DNA from: Jonesia denitrificans DSM 20603
GTDB taxonomy: Bacteria > Actinomycetota > Actinomycetes > Actinomycetales > Cellulomonadaceae
Direction: 5' to 3'
Assembly (NCBI RefSeq): GCF_000024065.1
Contig: NC_013174.1
Location: 1,922,001 to 1,986,000, forward strand
Length of the DNA stretch: 64,000 bases
Both the position numbers and the translations under genes were made by a program. The notes below the pieces were generated by a model. The model was not told where the DNA came from and ran no database searches. It worked only from the letters and a program-made list of their open reading frames with translations. Shown piece by piece: positions 29,913-39,969 of this stretch; positions within the stretch are counted from its first letter, which is position 1; the number at the start of each line of letters is the position of its first letter.

Positions 29913-30983
29913 TCAGTTCAGTCCCAGAGCCTGCGCAATGGACACCACATCAGCGGTGACTCGCACGGGAGTGATGTCCTCGCCAGATTCTGTGCGAAGC
30001 GCCCACGCCGGATCTTTCAAACCATGGCCGGTGACGGTAATAACAATGGTGGCTCCGTGGGGCACGCGGCCAGCGGCAGCGTGCTTGAGGATCCCCGCAG
30101 CTCCAGCGGCCGAGGCTGGCTCAACAAACACGCCAACATCGGCGGACAGCAACCGGTGAGCGGCAAGGATTTCGTGGTCTGTGACGGAGTCAATGAGACC
30201 GCCTGAGGTGTCTCGTGCTGCCAGAGCTTTGTCCCAGGACGCGGGGTTCCCAATGCGGATAGCGGTGGCAATAGTTTCTGGTTCGTCAAACGGGTGTCCA
30301 GCAACGATCGGGGATGCACCTTCGGCTTGAAAACCCCACATGGCGGGGGTTTTTGTGGCCTGACCAGCGTCGTAGTATTCCTGGTACCCCTTCCAGTACG
30401 CAGTGATGTTCCCTGCGTTTCCTACCGGCAGAGCGTGAATATCGGGGGCGTCACCAAGGACGTCAACAACCTCAAATGACCCGGTTTTTTGTCCTTCAAT
30501 ACGGTCAGGGTTGACCGAGTTCACGAGCTCAACCGGGTAGGCTTCAGCAAGTTTCCGGGCCGCGACAAGGCAATCGTCAAAGTTTCCGTCGACTTGGAGG
30601 AGTTGTGCACCGTGGGCAATGGCTTGTGAGAGCTTCCCCATGGCAATCTTCCCATCCGGGACCAGGACAGCACAGACCATTCCAGCGTGAGTGGCGTAGG
30701 CGGCGGCGGACGCGGAGGTGTTACCGGTCGATGCGCACACTACTGCTTTGGCTCCCCGAGCAGCAGCAGCCGAAATTGCGGTGGTCATGCCCCGGTCTTT
30801 GAAGGAACCGGTGGGGTTCATGCCTTCAACTTTGAGGTAGACCGTTGCACCGGTTGCCTGGGACAGTGCTGGGGCCGGAACGAGTGGGGTGCCCCCTTCA
30901 CCGAGTGTCACAATGTGGGTGGTGAGGTGTTCTGGCAGGTAGTCGGCATATTCTTTGATGATGCCTTGCCACACGTGGGCCAT
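29913..30983 (-). CDS. thrC: Threonine synthase
   Basis: 356 residues, PLP fold type II. The PLP lysine lies in [12 protein letters not shown], and the phosphate-binding loop is probably [12 protein letters not shown]. It converts O-phosphohomoserine to threonine. The ATG shares one base with the hom stop (TGATG), so the genes are translationally coupled. The length fits the short actinobacterial form. Confidence 0.97.
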   Translation of the reverse strand: MAHVWQGIIKEYADYLPEHLTTHIVTLGEGGTPLVPAPALSQATGATVYLKVEGMNPTGSFKDRGMTTAISAAAARGAKAVVCASTGNTSASAAAYATHAGMVCAVLVPDGKIAMGKLSQAIAHGAQLLQVDGNFDDCLVAARKLAEAYPVELVNSVNPDRIEGQKTGSFEVVDVLGDAPDIHALPVGNAGNITAYWKGYQEYYDAGQATKTPAMWGFQAEGASPIVAGHPFDEPETIATAIRIGNPASWDKALAARDTSGGLIDSVTDHEILAAHRLLSADVGVFVEPASAAGAAGILKHAAAGRVPHGATIVITVTGHGLKDPAWALRTESGEDITPVRVTADVVSIAQALGLN

Positions 30984-32284
30984 CAGGAACCTTCAATTCG
31001 TAGGACGGACATGACTTCATCGACCACGTCGAGTGATGTCAGCGCTGACACGGTGTCAGCCAGGTCAGCTTCTCGAGATGTGTGGGTTGCAATGACGAGG
31101 ACAGCATATCCATCTTTGTCATGGCGGAGATCTTGGGTGACCGCTTCGATGGACACGTCCCGGGCCGCAAACTCTTTGGCGATGCTGGCAAGGACACCTT
31201 GCTGGTCTAGCACGCTCAAACGGATTTGGTACCGGGTGAGGGCGTCACCTGGTGCGGAAATGGGCAAGTCTGCTGCCACAGATTCTCCTGCTCCGCGAGC
31301 ACCAAGGACCCGGTTGCGGGCAGCTGTGACGACGTCACCCATGACTGCTGATGCGGTGGGAGCCCCACCTGCGCCTTGCCCGTAGAACATGAGTGGGCCG
31401 GCGTTCTCTGCTTCGACGAACACAGCGTTAAACGCATCTGACACGGAAGCGAGGGGATGTGTGGTGGGCACGAGCGCGGGGTGGACACGGGCGGAGACTC
31501 CGTGGGTGGTGCGTTCGCAGATGGCAAGGAGTTTGATGACATGCCCGCTGCGGGTAGCCCAAGCAACGTCCTCTGCGGTGACTTTGGTGATCCCTTCGCA
31601 GGCAACGTCGTCGAGGTGGACGCGGGTGTGGAAGGCCAGTGAGGCGAGGATCGCAGCTTTGGCGGCTGCGTCGTGTCCTTCGACGTCGGCGGTGGGGTCG
31701 GCTTCGGCGTATCCCAGGCGTTGTGCATCGGCGACTGCGGTGTCGAGGGTGAGCCCGTGGCGGGTCATTTGGTCAAGGACATAGTTGGTTGTTCCGTTGA
31801 CGATGCCCAGTACTCGGGTGATGTTGTCCCCTGCTAATGATTCCCGGATGGGGCGGATGATGGGGATGGCTCCGGCGACTGCAGCTTCGTAGGCAAGGTC
31901 AACGTTTTCGTGTGAGGCACGCTCGTACAGGGCTGGTCCTTGCTGGGCAAGGAGTGCTTTGTTAGCGGTGACCACGGAGGCACCTGATGCGAGGGCGTGC
32001 TCAATGAGCGACTGTGCGGGGTCAATACCGCCCATCACTTCGATGACGATATCTGCGTTTTCCACGAGCTGGGTGGCGTCGGCGGTGAGGAGGTCGGTGG
32101 GGATGGCGGGATCGCGCGGGACAGTAGTGTCACGGACCGCGATTCCCACGAGTGTCAGTTCAGCTCCGACCCGGCGCGCAAGAGACCGACGTTCGTGTAA
32201 CAGGATGCGCGCGACCTGGGTTCCAACCACCCCACACCCGAGGAGGGCAATGCGGATGGGTTGGTGCTCCGTGTGTGCTGGCAC
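30983..32284 (-). CDS. hom: Homoserine dehydrogenase
   Basis: 433 residues from a GTG with AAAGGCGG upstream. The N-terminal nucleotide-binding motif is [16 protein letters not shown], the catalytic region includes [14 protein letters not shown], and a C-terminal ACT domain starts near 350 ([22 protein letters not shown]), suggesting threonine feedback inhibition. It heads the threonine operon. It is divergent from the small gene at 32429 across 144 bp. Confidence 0.97.
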   Translation of the reverse strand: MPAHTEHQPIRIALLGCGVVGTQVARILLHERRSLARRVGAELTLVGIAVRDTTVPRDPAIPTDLLTADATQLVENADIVIEVMGGIDPAQSLIEHALASGASVVTANKALLAQQGPALYERASHENVDLAYEAAVAGAIPIIRPIRESLAGDNITRVLGIVNGTTNYVLDQMTRHGLTLDTAVADAQRLGYAEADPTADVEGHDAAAKAAILASLAFHTRVHLDDVACEGITKVTAEDVAWATRSGHVIKLLAICERTTHGVSARVHPALVPTTHPLASVSDAFNAVFVEAENAGPLMFYGQGAGGAPTASAVMGDVVTAARNRVLGARGAGESVAADLPISAPGDALTRYQIRLSVLDQQGVLASIAKEFAARDVSIEAVTQDLRHDKDGYAVLVIATHTSREADLADTVSALTSLDVVDEVMSVLRIEGS

Positions 32285-32428
32285 TGATGCCGCCTTTCCA
32301 TGCTGTGATGTCCACAGCCAACAATACCTGCGTCTGTTGTGGGGGCAGCGTCACCGTTCACTGAACGGACGTGTGGGGTGGAGAGTATTCCAGGTGCACG
32401 AGTGGGCGCATCGTTTTACCGTGACACC

Positions 32429-32866
32429 ATGACGTTGACGCGCCCGACGCAGGAACAGCGAGTTCTGCTTGATGCCATTGTCGCTGCGAGCGATGATCTT
32501 GCGCCTGCTTTAGAGGCGCAGTTCGCTGATGCTTTAGTGACCCACAATCAGTGTCCTATTTGTTTTGATCTTGCGGTGTCCACTGATGCGGCAGTGACCG
32601 ATATTTCCCGGGCGCGTCTAGCTCGTCTTGAGTCGCCGCTGACGTTTGACGCCGTGGGCGTGGCAGACACCTCAGATGAGGATGAGGTTCCCACGATTTC
32701 TTTGTCGCTTGCCGCCGAGCCCGGTGACCCACCCAGTGTGTTGGTGTGGCACACCGGTGGCATTGTGTCGTCCATTGAGATTATGTGGCATGAGGGGGAA
32801 CACCCAGAACTCAATGATCTTGAACTACCACTCGTGCGGGTGGTGGACGGTTCTGACATTGCGTGA
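32429..32866 (+). CDS. Uncharacterised acidic protein
   Basis: 145 residues from the ATG at 32429 (MTLTRPTQEQRVLLDAIVAA); the frame is open to 32339 but that part is not protein-like. The protein is strongly acidic, has a CPIC motif near residue 43 and no membrane segment or signal. Codon use looks like the neighbours, and a terminator hairpin follows the stop immediately, so I treat it as a real gene. I do not recognise the family. It lies alone between the divergent hom operon and the convergent lysA. Confidence 0.65.
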   Translation: MTLTRPTQEQRVLLDAIVAASDDLAPALEAQFADALVTHNQCPICFDLAVSTDAAVTDISRARLARLESPLTFDAVGVADTSDEDEVPTISLSLAAEPGDPPSVLVWHTGGIVSSIEIMWHEGEHPELNDLELPLVRVVDGSDIA

Positions 32867-32898
32867 CGATGCGCGCCCAGTCAGGTGGGCGCGCATCG
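32867..32898. terminator. Bidirectional hairpin between 32866 gene and lysA
   Basis: CGATGCGCGCCCA (32867-32879) pairs fully with TGGGCGCGCATCG (32886-32898), 6-nt loop, directly after a stop codon and between convergent genes. Confidence 0.8.
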
Positions 32899-32952
32899 GA
32901 AGGTGGTTTCCCGGCAAGCGGCCGGGGTGTTGTGGGGCACTTCGTGCCGCGG

Positions 32953-34341
32953 TTAGCCCAGGTCGGTGGCGAGGAGGTCGTCTTCGGTTTCGCGTCGAAC
33001 GAGGACGGTTGTGTGCCCTTCGCGGACCGCGATCACCGGCGGCTTGAGGAGGTTGTTGTAGTTCGAAGCCATGGACCTGTTGTAGGCGCCTGTTGCCGCA
33101 ACGACGAGGAGATCTCCGGGCCCAATGTCGGCGGGAAGGACAACATCAGGGATGATGATGTCCCCGGATTCACAGTGTTTCCCGACCACGCGGGCAAGGG
33201 CACCTTGCTCACTTCCGGTGCGGTTCGCGAGACGGGCCGTGTACTGGGCGCCGTAGAGCGCGGGGCGAATGTTGTCAGACATTCCCCCGTCCACTGACAC
33301 ATAGAGCCGGGTGACGCCTTCATCTGTGACCACAGGTTTCACAACGCCCACCCGGTAACAGGTGACCATTGCTGGGCCAATGATGGATCGGCCTGGTTCG
33401 ATCGAGATCCGGGGGATTGTTGTGCCTAGTTCTGCTGCGACTTCGGACAGTGTGGTGGCGAGCCGCTGAGCGAGGTTGGGCACATCGATTGGTGTTTCCT
33501 CTGGTGTGTATGCAATGCCATACCCGCCCCCAAGGTCAAGCTCCGGCATGAGGTAACCCGTTGCATGCTCAAGGTCGGCACGCAATGTCAGCATTTTGCG
33601 AGCGTTCACCTCAAAAGCGGTGGGGTCTTGGATTTGCGAACCGATGTGCGCATGTGCCCCCAGGAGGTGCAGTTCTGGGTGGTCAAGGACCGCTGTGAGG
33701 GTGGCAAGCGCTTGTCCGCCGGCCAGGGATAACCCAAATTTTTGGTCTTCGCGTGCGGTGGCAATGAAATCGTGCCCGCCAGCGTGAATCCCTGTGGTGA
33801 CCCGGACCATAACAGGCACTGGGTCCGCCGCAGTGCGTCCGAGGGCACGGGCGACCCGAACGATGTCATCAATTTCACCAGGTGAGTCAATGACGATGCG
33901 CCCCACCCGGTGTGTGATGGCCCGGCGGCGTTCCTCATCGGACTTGTTATTCCCATGCAACCCCATGTGGTCGCCGGGGATACCTGCCCGCAAGGCAACA
34001 GCCATTTCACCCATCGATGCGGTGTCAATCCGCAGGCCTTCCTCATGGGCCCAGCGCGCCACCGCGATGGACAGGAATGCCTTTCCCGCGTAGTACACGT
34101 CAACGTCGACCCCCAGCGGGGAAAACGCTGCCCGAAACGCATCGCGGAAAAGTTGGGCACGTTCCCGGAAGTCGGACTCATCAAGGAAAAAAGCGGGGGT
34201 GCCGTGCTCATCAGCTAACTGGGTGGCGCTCACACCAGCCAGCACGAATTCACCGTCGTGAAGGCGGGCGTTGCGAGGCCACACATGTTCAGTGAGAGCG
34301 TGTTGCTCGGATACAGCGTCAACCGACGTCATCACAGTCAC
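32953..34341 (-). CDS. lysA: Diaminopimelate decarboxylase
   Basis: 462 residues, fold-type III PLP enzyme. The PLP lysine is in [11 protein letters not shown], the glycine loop is in [12 protein letters not shown], and the C-terminal catalytic CESGD motif is present ([10 protein letters not shown]). It makes lysine from meso-diaminopimelate. The GTG start overlaps the argS stop by 4 nt (GTGA). argS-lysA is a common actinobacterial pair. Confidence 0.97.
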   Translation of the reverse strand: MTVMTSVDAVSEQHALTEHVWPRNARLHDGEFVLAGVSATQLADEHGTPAFFLDESDFRERAQLFRDAFRAAFSPLGVDVDVYYAGKAFLSIAVARWAHEEGLRIDTASMGEMAVALRAGIPGDHMGLHGNNKSDEERRRAITHRVGRIVIDSPGEIDDIVRVARALGRTAADPVPVMVRVTTGIHAGGHDFIATAREDQKFGLSLAGGQALATLTAVLDHPELHLLGAHAHIGSQIQDPTAFEVNARKMLTLRADLEHATGYLMPELDLGGGYGIAYTPEETPIDVPNLAQRLATTLSEVAAELGTTIPRISIEPGRSIIGPAMVTCYRVGVVKPVVTDEGVTRLYVSVDGGMSDNIRPALYGAQYTARLANRTGSEQGALARVVGKHCESGDIIIPDVVLPADIGPGDLLVVAATGAYNRSMASNYNNLLKPPVIAVREGHTTVLVRRETEDDLLATDLG

Positions 34342-36014
34342 ATCCGTTCGGGCGCGGACACACCAAGAAGCGACAGCGCGTTGCGTAGAACCTGGCCAGT
34401 TGCGTCATTGAGCCACAACCGGGTGCGGTGAGTGTCCGTGACCTCGGCCCCACTGAGTGGGGTGACACGGCATTCGCTGTACCACTTGTGGTAGGCGCCA
34501 GCGAGCGCCTCAGCGTACCGTGCCACCCGGTGTTGCTCACGTAGTTGCGCTGCTTGCTCAACGATGCGCGGATATTCGGTAAGGCGACCAATGAGTTCCG
34601 TTTCGGTCGGGTGTGACAGGGTCGCAGGGTCAAACGCATCATCACGGTGCACCCCCGCTGCGGCAGCGTTCCGAGCGACATTAGCGGTCCGTGCATGGGC
34701 GTACTGCACGTAGAACACCGGGTTGTCGTTGCTGGCCTTGGCAAGAACATCAAGGTCGATGTCGATGCTTTGGTCCACTGAGGATCGAGCGAGTGCATAC
34801 CGGGCTGCGTCCACCCCGACGATATCCACCAGGTCTTCTAAGGTGACGACTGTGCCGGCACGTTTCGACATGCGCAATGGTTCACCATCTTTGACGAGGT
34901 TCACCATTTGGCCAATGAGAACTTCAAGGTTTGTGTGTGGGGTGTCCCCAAATGCTGCACAGACAGCCATGAGACGCCCAATATACCCGTGGTGGTCTGC
35001 TCCGAGCATTATGACAACTTCATCGCTGCCGCGTTCTCGTTTATTCAAGTAGTAGGCAATGTCACCGGCAATATAGGCGGCGTCACCATCGGACTTGATG
35101 ACAACACGGTCTTTGTCGTCACCAAAGGTCGTGGTTCGAAGCCAGGTGGCACCATCCTGTTCAAAAATATGCCCATTGTCCCGCAGCTTGGCAATCGCTT
35201 TGTCCACTTCCCCTGACTCATACAAATGGTTCTCGTGGAAATACACGTCAAAGTCGACACCAAAATCATGCAGTGACTGTTTGATCTGACCAAACATCAA
35301 CTCCACACCGCGGGCACGGAAAAACTCTTGAGTATCTGCAGGATCTAAACCAAGAACATCAATGCCCTCCGCTGCCGCAAGAGCAAGTACCTGCTGGGCA
35401 ATGTCATGAATGTACTGCCCACCGTACCCGTCCTCAGGAACCGGTAGCCCCTGCGCCGACGCCACCAACGACCGGGCAAACCGGTCGATCTGGGCACCAT
35501 GATCGTTGAAGTAATACTCCTTCACCACATGAGCACCCGTTGCCTGCAAAATACGCGCCAACGAGTCCCCTACTGCCGCCCACCGGGTCCCACCAATGTG
35601 AATCGGACCAGTCGGGTTCGCCGACACAAACTCCAAGTTAATCGTGCGCCCCGCGCGAACCGCAGAACGCCCATACTCGCCGCCCGCCTCAACAATCGTG
35701 CGCGCCAACTCACCGGCAGCCGCCGTGTCCAACGTGATGTTCAAAAAACCGGGCCCCGCAACATCAACCCGAGCGATACCCGCTTGCTCCTGCAACCGCG
35801 CAGCAAGCGCATCGGCAAGCACACGAGGAGGCTGCCCCGCCTTCTTTGCCAACTGCAACGCCACATTTGTTGCCCAATCACCATGATCACGTTGACGCGG
35901 ACGCTCCACATGAATCATGTCAGGAACATCCGAAGACGCTAACGTAATCGCTCCCGCCGAAACAGCGTCAGACAGAGCAGTGTGCAAAGCAGTGGAAAGT
36001 TCATCAGGGGTCAC
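34338..36014 (-). CDS. argS: Arginyl-tRNA synthetase
   Basis: 558 residues, class Ia synthetase. [14 protein letters not shown] is the HIGH-type motif and [15 protein letters not shown] the KMSKS-type loop. An N-terminal tRNA-recognition domain and a C-terminal anticodon-binding DALR domain frame the core. The GTG start at 36014 has TAGAAT ending 6 nt upstream and no ribosome binding site, so the mRNA is probably leaderless. It is translationally coupled to lysA. Confidence 0.97.
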   Translation of the reverse strand: MTPDELSTALHTALSDAVSAGAITLASSDVPDMIHVERPRQRDHGDWATNVALQLAKKAGQPPRVLADALAARLQEQAGIARVDVAGPGFLNITLDTAAAGELARTIVEAGGEYGRSAVRAGRTINLEFVSANPTGPIHIGGTRWAAVGDSLARILQATGAHVVKEYYFNDHGAQIDRFARSLVASAQGLPVPEDGYGGQYIHDIAQQVLALAAAEGIDVLGLDPADTQEFFRARGVELMFGQIKQSLHDFGVDFDVYFHENHLYESGEVDKAIAKLRDNGHIFEQDGATWLRTTTFGDDKDRVVIKSDGDAAYIAGDIAYYLNKRERGSDEVVIMLGADHHGYIGRLMAVCAAFGDTPHTNLEVLIGQMVNLVKDGEPLRMSKRAGTVVTLEDLVDIVGVDAARYALARSSVDQSIDIDLDVLAKASNDNPVFYVQYAHARTANVARNAAAAGVHRDDAFDPATLSHPTETELIGRLTEYPRIVEQAAQLREQHRVARYAEALAGAYHKWYSECRVTPLSGAEVTDTHRTRLWLNDATGQVLRNALSLLGVSAPERM

Positions 36015-36020
36015 CCGACG

Positions 36021-36026
36021 ATTCTA
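36021..36026 (-). promoter_or_regulatory. argS -10 element (leaderless transcript)
   Basis: On the minus strand TAGAAT ends 6 nt before the argS GTG, the spacing of a leaderless actinobacterial mRNA. No good -35 was seen. Confidence 0.6.
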
Positions 36027-36173
36027 ACGCGACCACACCCCCCGCCACGCAGCCCACCACAGACCAAGATCAACGACACACTTACCCATCAGTAAGATCA
36101 CACGCTACGCTGAGACGCAGATCAATTCATGGGCTCATTGGCGCGCCCCACCCTTCACACGAACAAGGCAACC

Positions 36174-36848
36174 ATGTCACAACGTTCTAACCTCATCGAT
36201 CAAGCAGTCGCCGCACTGCGCGCCCGGATCCGCTCCGGAGAATGGGCCGTCGGAGAACGCATCCCCACCGAACCCGACCTCACCCAACTACTCGGGGTAG
36301 GACGCAATACCGTCCGCGAAGCCGTCCAAGCACTTGTCCACGCGGGACTACTTGTGCGTCGGCAAGGATCCGGCACCTACGTTCGCTCCACCTCTGAAAT
36401 GTCCCAAGCCATGGGCCGACACCTCGAAGACGCCAACTACCAACACATTCTCGAAGTACGCCGCTCCCTGGAAGTCGAAGCTGCACGACTGGCCGCCACC
36501 CGCCGCACCGACACAGACATCGACAACTTGCGCGCCTCGAACGCAGCCCGCCAAGACGCCTTCGCTTCTGGTGACGTGGACTCCATGGTTCGCGCAGACG
36601 TCACCTTACACTTTGCTGTCGCCCAGGCCGCCCACAACCCAGTCCTCGCGTCGCTCTACGAAGGGCTACTCGAAGCCGTCAGCCAAAACATCCGCCGCAA
36701 CGTCGAACACATAGTGTCCGCCCACACCGAAGACGACCACGACGGACTCGTCGAAGCCATCATCCTCGGAGACCAGTACCTGGCAATGACCGAAATGGCC
36801 AGCTACATCGACCACTACATTGAGAGACGCGACACATCCGCCACCTGA
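36174..36848 (+). CDS. GntR-family regulator with FCD domain
   Basis: 224 residues from the ATG at 36174 (MSQRSNLIDQAVAALRARI), with AAGG 5 nt upstream; the longer frame to 36129 is unlikely. The winged helix has GERIPTEPDLTQLLGVGRNTVREAVQALVHAGLLVRRQGSGTYV in outline, followed by an all-helical FCD ligand domain (RADVTLHFAVAQAAHNPVL) like FadR. Metabolic repressor is the usual role; the target is not evident. A CTTAC-N6-GTAAG inverted repeat at 36081-36096 upstream may be an autoregulatory site. It is divergent from argS and reads toward tRNA-Arg. Confidence 0.9.
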   Translation: MSQRSNLIDQAVAALRARIRSGEWAVGERIPTEPDLTQLLGVGRNTVREAVQALVHAGLLVRRQGSGTYVRSTSEMSQAMGRHLEDANYQHILEVRRSLEVEAARLAATRRTDTDIDNLRASNAARQDAFASGDVDSMVRADVTLHFAVAQAAHNPVLASLYEGLLEAVSQNIRRNVEHIVSAHTEDDHDGLVEAIILGDQYLAMTEMASYIDHYIERRDTSAT

Positions 36849-36896
36849 GATGCACCACCTGCCCGTTGAGGCTGGTATTCTGATACGCGGCAACAC

Positions 36897-36972
36897 GCCC
36901 TCGTAGCTCAGTGGATAGAGCGTCTGCCTCCGGAGCAGAAGGTCGTAGGTTCGAATCCTGTCGAGGGCACCA
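36897..36972 (+). tRNA. tRNA-Arg (anticodon CCG)
   Basis: A full cloverleaf: acceptor GCCCTCG/CGAGGGC, D arm GCTC...GAGC, anticodon arm TCTGC-CTCCGGA-GCAGA with anticodon CCG, T arm GTAGG-TTCGAAT-CCTGT (two G-U pairs), discriminator A and an encoded CCA. It reads CGG codons. Confidence 0.97.
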
Positions 36973-36980
36973 CAACACAG

Positions 36981-37014
36981 CAAGGCCCGGCACCCACCAC
37001 GGTGTCGGGCCTTG
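36981..37014 (+). terminator. Hairpin terminator after tRNA-Arg
   Basis: Arms 36981-36994 and 37001-37014 pair over 14 bp with one G-U, 6-nt loop, 8 bp after the tRNA CCA end. Confidence 0.8.
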
Positions 37015-37130
37015 CGTCATTGATGGACACAGTTCACAGCGCGGACGCATCAAGTTCCTTCTCAACGAGGTATGCGAAGGGCGCACACAACACGACGCAA
37101 CCCTCCACATCGAGGGGATAAAATGGCCTG

Positions 37131-38291
37131 ATGCCACAGTCCGTCTCCGTGAAGTCACTTCTGCAAATAGTCCGCCAAACCCCGTACATTGTGGGGTACC
37201 TCTTCTTCACGGTTGTGACCCGACGCCAGCCCATCGTGCTTTTTTTGTCTGTGTCCTCTGACCGCCTTGTAGGGAACATGGCAGCAGTTCACGATGAACT
37301 CACAGAACGTGGCATTCCTATTGAGGCGGTGCTTCGCAAGAGTTTGCGTCACCGACTCCCGTTTCGTGAGCGGGTGAGACTCTGCGCCGTGATGGCACGC
37401 GCCTCAGTCATCATCGTTGACGACTTCTACCCCATGATCTACCAAATACCATTGCGGCGCGGGACCCAACTCATCCAACTATGGCATGCATCCGGGGCGT
37501 TCAAAACAATGGGATTTTCCCGCGCCGGTAAACCAGGAGGCCCCATTAAGGGGTCACGCACCCACAAGAACTATTCGGCGGCGATCACCTCCTCCGAACA
37601 GGTGCGAAAAAACTACGCGGAAGCGTTTGGGATCAGCATCGACAAAGTACACGCCACCGGCATTCCCCGAACTGACCCATTTTTTGATGACACCATCATT
37701 GAACGTTCCACAATGCGTGTCCGTGACGAGTTGAGTATCCCTGATGGCCACCGGCTGCTGTTGTTCGCTCCAACATTTCGAGGAAATGGGCAACTGAGCG
37801 CCTACTACAACGACGAATGGATTGATTGGACAGACCTTGCTGACCGCCTGGGGCCAGGGTGGGTGATCGGATACCGGCCACACCCGTTTGTCACCTCACG
37901 CCCTCAGGCACTATCAGATCCACGGTTCCGTGATCTGTCTGGATGGTCAGACACCACCTCGTTACTCATGGCAACCGATGTCTTAGTGACCGACTATTCT
38001 TCCATCATTTTTGATTTCGCTCTCCTCGGGCGCCCCACCGTGTTTTTCTGCCCTGACCTCGAGGAATATATCGCTGCCCGTGATTTTTACTACCCGTACG
38101 ACTGGTACACCTACGGTCCTGTGGCACGCACTCATGAGGACCTAGTTGCCCATGTCACCCATGGCACCTGGGATACTGCAGCTCACGACGACTTCCTCAC
38201 CTTCTTTTGCGGGGCTTGTGACGGTCAGGCAACTGCTCGAGTTGTTGACACATTGATCGCCCCCCACCTGCAGGTAGGTGGCCGGTCGTGA
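37131..38291 (+). CDS. CDP-glycerol glycerophosphotransferase family protein
   Basis: 386 residues. The TagB/TagF-type catalytic region has the acceptor motif LIQLWHASGAFKTMGFSR, GIPRTDPFF, LLFAPTFRGNG, and VTDYSSIIFDFALLGRP-type phosphate-binding motif, which binds the CDP moiety in TagF. Such enzymes add glycerol- or ribitol-phosphate units to wall teichoic acid on the inner face of the membrane, often held by basic amphipathic segments. The gene overlaps the next paralogue by one base (TGATG). Base composition is more T-rich than the neighbouring argS and thr genes. Exact donor (glycerol or another polyol) cannot be told. Confidence 0.9.
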   Translation: MPQSVSVKSLLQIVRQTPYIVGYLFFTVVTRRQPIVLFLSVSSDRLVGNMAAVHDELTERGIPIEAVLRKSLRHRLPFRERVRLCAVMARASVIIVDDFYPMIYQIPLRRGTQLIQLWHASGAFKTMGFSRAGKPGGPIKGSRTHKNYSAAITSSEQVRKNYAEAFGISIDKVHATGIPRTDPFFDDTIIERSTMRVRDELSIPDGHRLLLFAPTFRGNGQLSAYYNDEWIDWTDLADRLGPGWVIGYRPHPFVTSRPQALSDPRFRDLSGWSDTTSLLMATDVLVTDYSSIIFDFALLGRPTVFFCPDLEEYIAARDFYYPYDWYTYGPVARTHEDLVAHVTHGTWDTAAHDDFLTFFCGACDGQATARVVDTLIAPHLQVGGRS

Positions 38292-39409
38292 TGATTGTCG
38301 CCGCATGGGCGGTGCGCGCTGTGTTGTCTGTTGTGTATGCACCGATGCGCATGCTGCACCGTCGACACAAAGTGACATTTATTTCTCGGCAAGGAAACTC
38401 CCCCTCCACCGATTTCACAGCATTGGTCAATCAGCTCTCGCACGACGATCCTTCCGTGGAGATCACCGTGTTGACTTATGAATTTCACACGTCGATGCGC
38501 CGCAAGGTTGGTTATCTCGCCCACGTGTTTGTGCAGATGTACCACATTGCCACGTCACGGGTTGTTGTGTTGGACACGTACTGCATTCCGGTCTCGGTGC
38601 TCCGCCACAGTCCTGGTCTTCATGTCATACAAATGTGGCACGCGTTGGGATCAATCAAGAAGTTTGGGTATTCCATTGTGGACAGCGGTGAGGGGTCAGA
38701 TTCACGGGTTGCATCAGTGATGCGCATGCATGCACGGTACGACGTGGTTGCCTGCAGTTCACCCGCGTGCGTGCCTGCATTTGCTGAGGCATTTGACACG
38801 CCTTCTGAACGAGTTGTTGTGGCTCCTCTCCCCCGTGTTGATGTGCTCACTAATCGCGCTCACATGGCACAGCAGCGCGAGCGTCTCTACCGCGTTTTTC
38901 CAGAACTACGGGAGAAGCCAACTGTGCTGTTTGCACCGACCTTCCAAAAGGGCCAGCACTTCGCTGCTGACGAACTACACCGGTATTTTGCCAAGCACGG
39001 GTACACCCTCATTGCGAAACCTCATCCCGTTGCGTTGTCCGGGGCACGGGATACTACCTCGGTGCGCTACGCACAGTACAGTGCATTCGAATTGCTTGCG
39101 GTCGCTGATTTCCTTGTGACTGACTACTCGTCCATCATGCTTGAGGCTGCTGTTGCAGATGTTCCTGTGATGATTTTGGCGCCAGATGTTGAGGAGTATT
39201 CAGCGAAACGAAGTTTTTATCTGGATTTCGCTGCCGAGGTTCCCAGTCCAATTACTCGCAGCTTTGACGAACTACTCGAGCACATGAAGACATGGGATGG
39301 TGACCGGACAGCGTTGCGTGCCTTCGCGGATCGGTGGGTGTCATACCCAGAGGTCGGTACCTGCACTGAGCACCTGGCTAGGATGATCCAGTCACACCTC
39401 GTGGACTAA
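38291..39409 (+). CDS. Second CDP-glycerol glycerophosphotransferase family protein
   Basis: 372 residues from the ATG at 38291, coupled to the upstream paralogue. Equivalent motifs occur in the same order: IQMWHALGSIKKFGYS, PLPRVDVL, VLFAPTFQKGQ, KPHPVA and VTDYSSIMLEAA. An N-terminal hydrophobic segment (MIVAAWAVRAVLSVVYAPM) may anchor it to the membrane. Two adjacent members suggest a primase/polymerase division of labour or two linked steps of one polymer. Its stop codon overlaps the stop of the convergent marR gene. Confidence 0.9.
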   Translation: MIVAAWAVRAVLSVVYAPMRMLHRRHKVTFISRQGNSPSTDFTALVNQLSHDDPSVEITVLTYEFHTSMRRKVGYLAHVFVQMYHIATSRVVVLDTYCIPVSVLRHSPGLHVIQMWHALGSIKKFGYSIVDSGEGSDSRVASVMRMHARYDVVACSSPACVPAFAEAFDTPSERVVVAPLPRVDVLTNRAHMAQQRERLYRVFPELREKPTVLFAPTFQKGQHFAADELHRYFAKHGYTLIAKPHPVALSGARDTTSVRYAQYSAFELLAVADFLVTDYSSIMLEAAVADVPVMILAPDVEEYSAKRSFYLDFAAEVPSPITRSFDELLEHMKTWDGDRTALRAFADRWVSYPEVGTCTEHLARMIQSHLVD

Positions 39410-39969
39410 GAGCGTTCCTCGTCGTTGTCAGGCATCCGCGCACCTCGTGAGTATTCTTCCCATCTCCGAGAGATCCTGCAGGTCAGTGCGGCAAATGTGG
39501 TGAGTTCCTCGTCTGTCCACCCATCAACAACCTGGTCCATGAGCTCTTCAGAATGGGCAAGGAATCGCTGCGCCGCAGCCTGCCCATCATCTGTCAGGAC
39601 GATGTAGGTCGCTCTACGGTCCGCCGGGTCTGGTTCACGGCGCACGTAACCGACCTCGGTCAAACGGCCAATGAGTTTCGACACGGCTGAGGCCCCAATG
39701 CCGCGGCGTGCAGCAAGTTCACTGGGGTGCATCCGACCGTACTGTGCCAACAAATAGAAGTGGGAAATGTCAGCAGGGTCAAGAGGCACGTCCGCTTCCT
39801 GTGCGAACCTCTGAAACATTGCAGGCGTCGTCCATTCAAGGACAAGGCGAACAAGTTCGGTGAGAACGTGGTCCCTGGTGTCTTTGAGTTGGTTCGTTGG
39901 GCCATCGCTGGTGAGGTGGGGGTGGTGATGGTCGTTCTGTCCACCGTCAGCTGTCGTTTTGGGGTGCAT
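39406..39969 (-). CDS. MarR-family transcriptional regulator
   Basis: 187 residues from the ATG at 39969, which has GGAGG 5 nt upstream; an ATG at 40005 has no such site. The winged helix spans about LLAQYGRMHPSELAARRGIGASAVSKLIGRLTEVGYVRREPDPADRRATYIVLTDDG in outline, the MarR signature with the wing DPADRR. Targets may include adhE, 299 bp away and divergent, or itself; this is not shown by sequence. The N-terminus is His-rich (NDHHHPH). Confidence 0.92.
   Translation of the reverse strand: MHPKTTADGGQNDHHHPHLTSDGPTNQLKDTRDHVLTELVRLVLEWTTPAMFQRFAQEADVPLDPADISHFYLLAQYGRMHPSELAARRGIGASAVSKLIGRLTEVGYVRREPDPADRRATYIVLTDDGQAAAQRFLAHSEELMDQVVDGWTDEELTTFAALTCRISRRWEEYSRGARMPDNDEERS

Noticed and set aside
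36897-39420. tRNA-Arg-borne genomic island with att repeat
   Set aside because: I could not find a second copy of the tRNA 3' end nearby and there is no integrase in the window.
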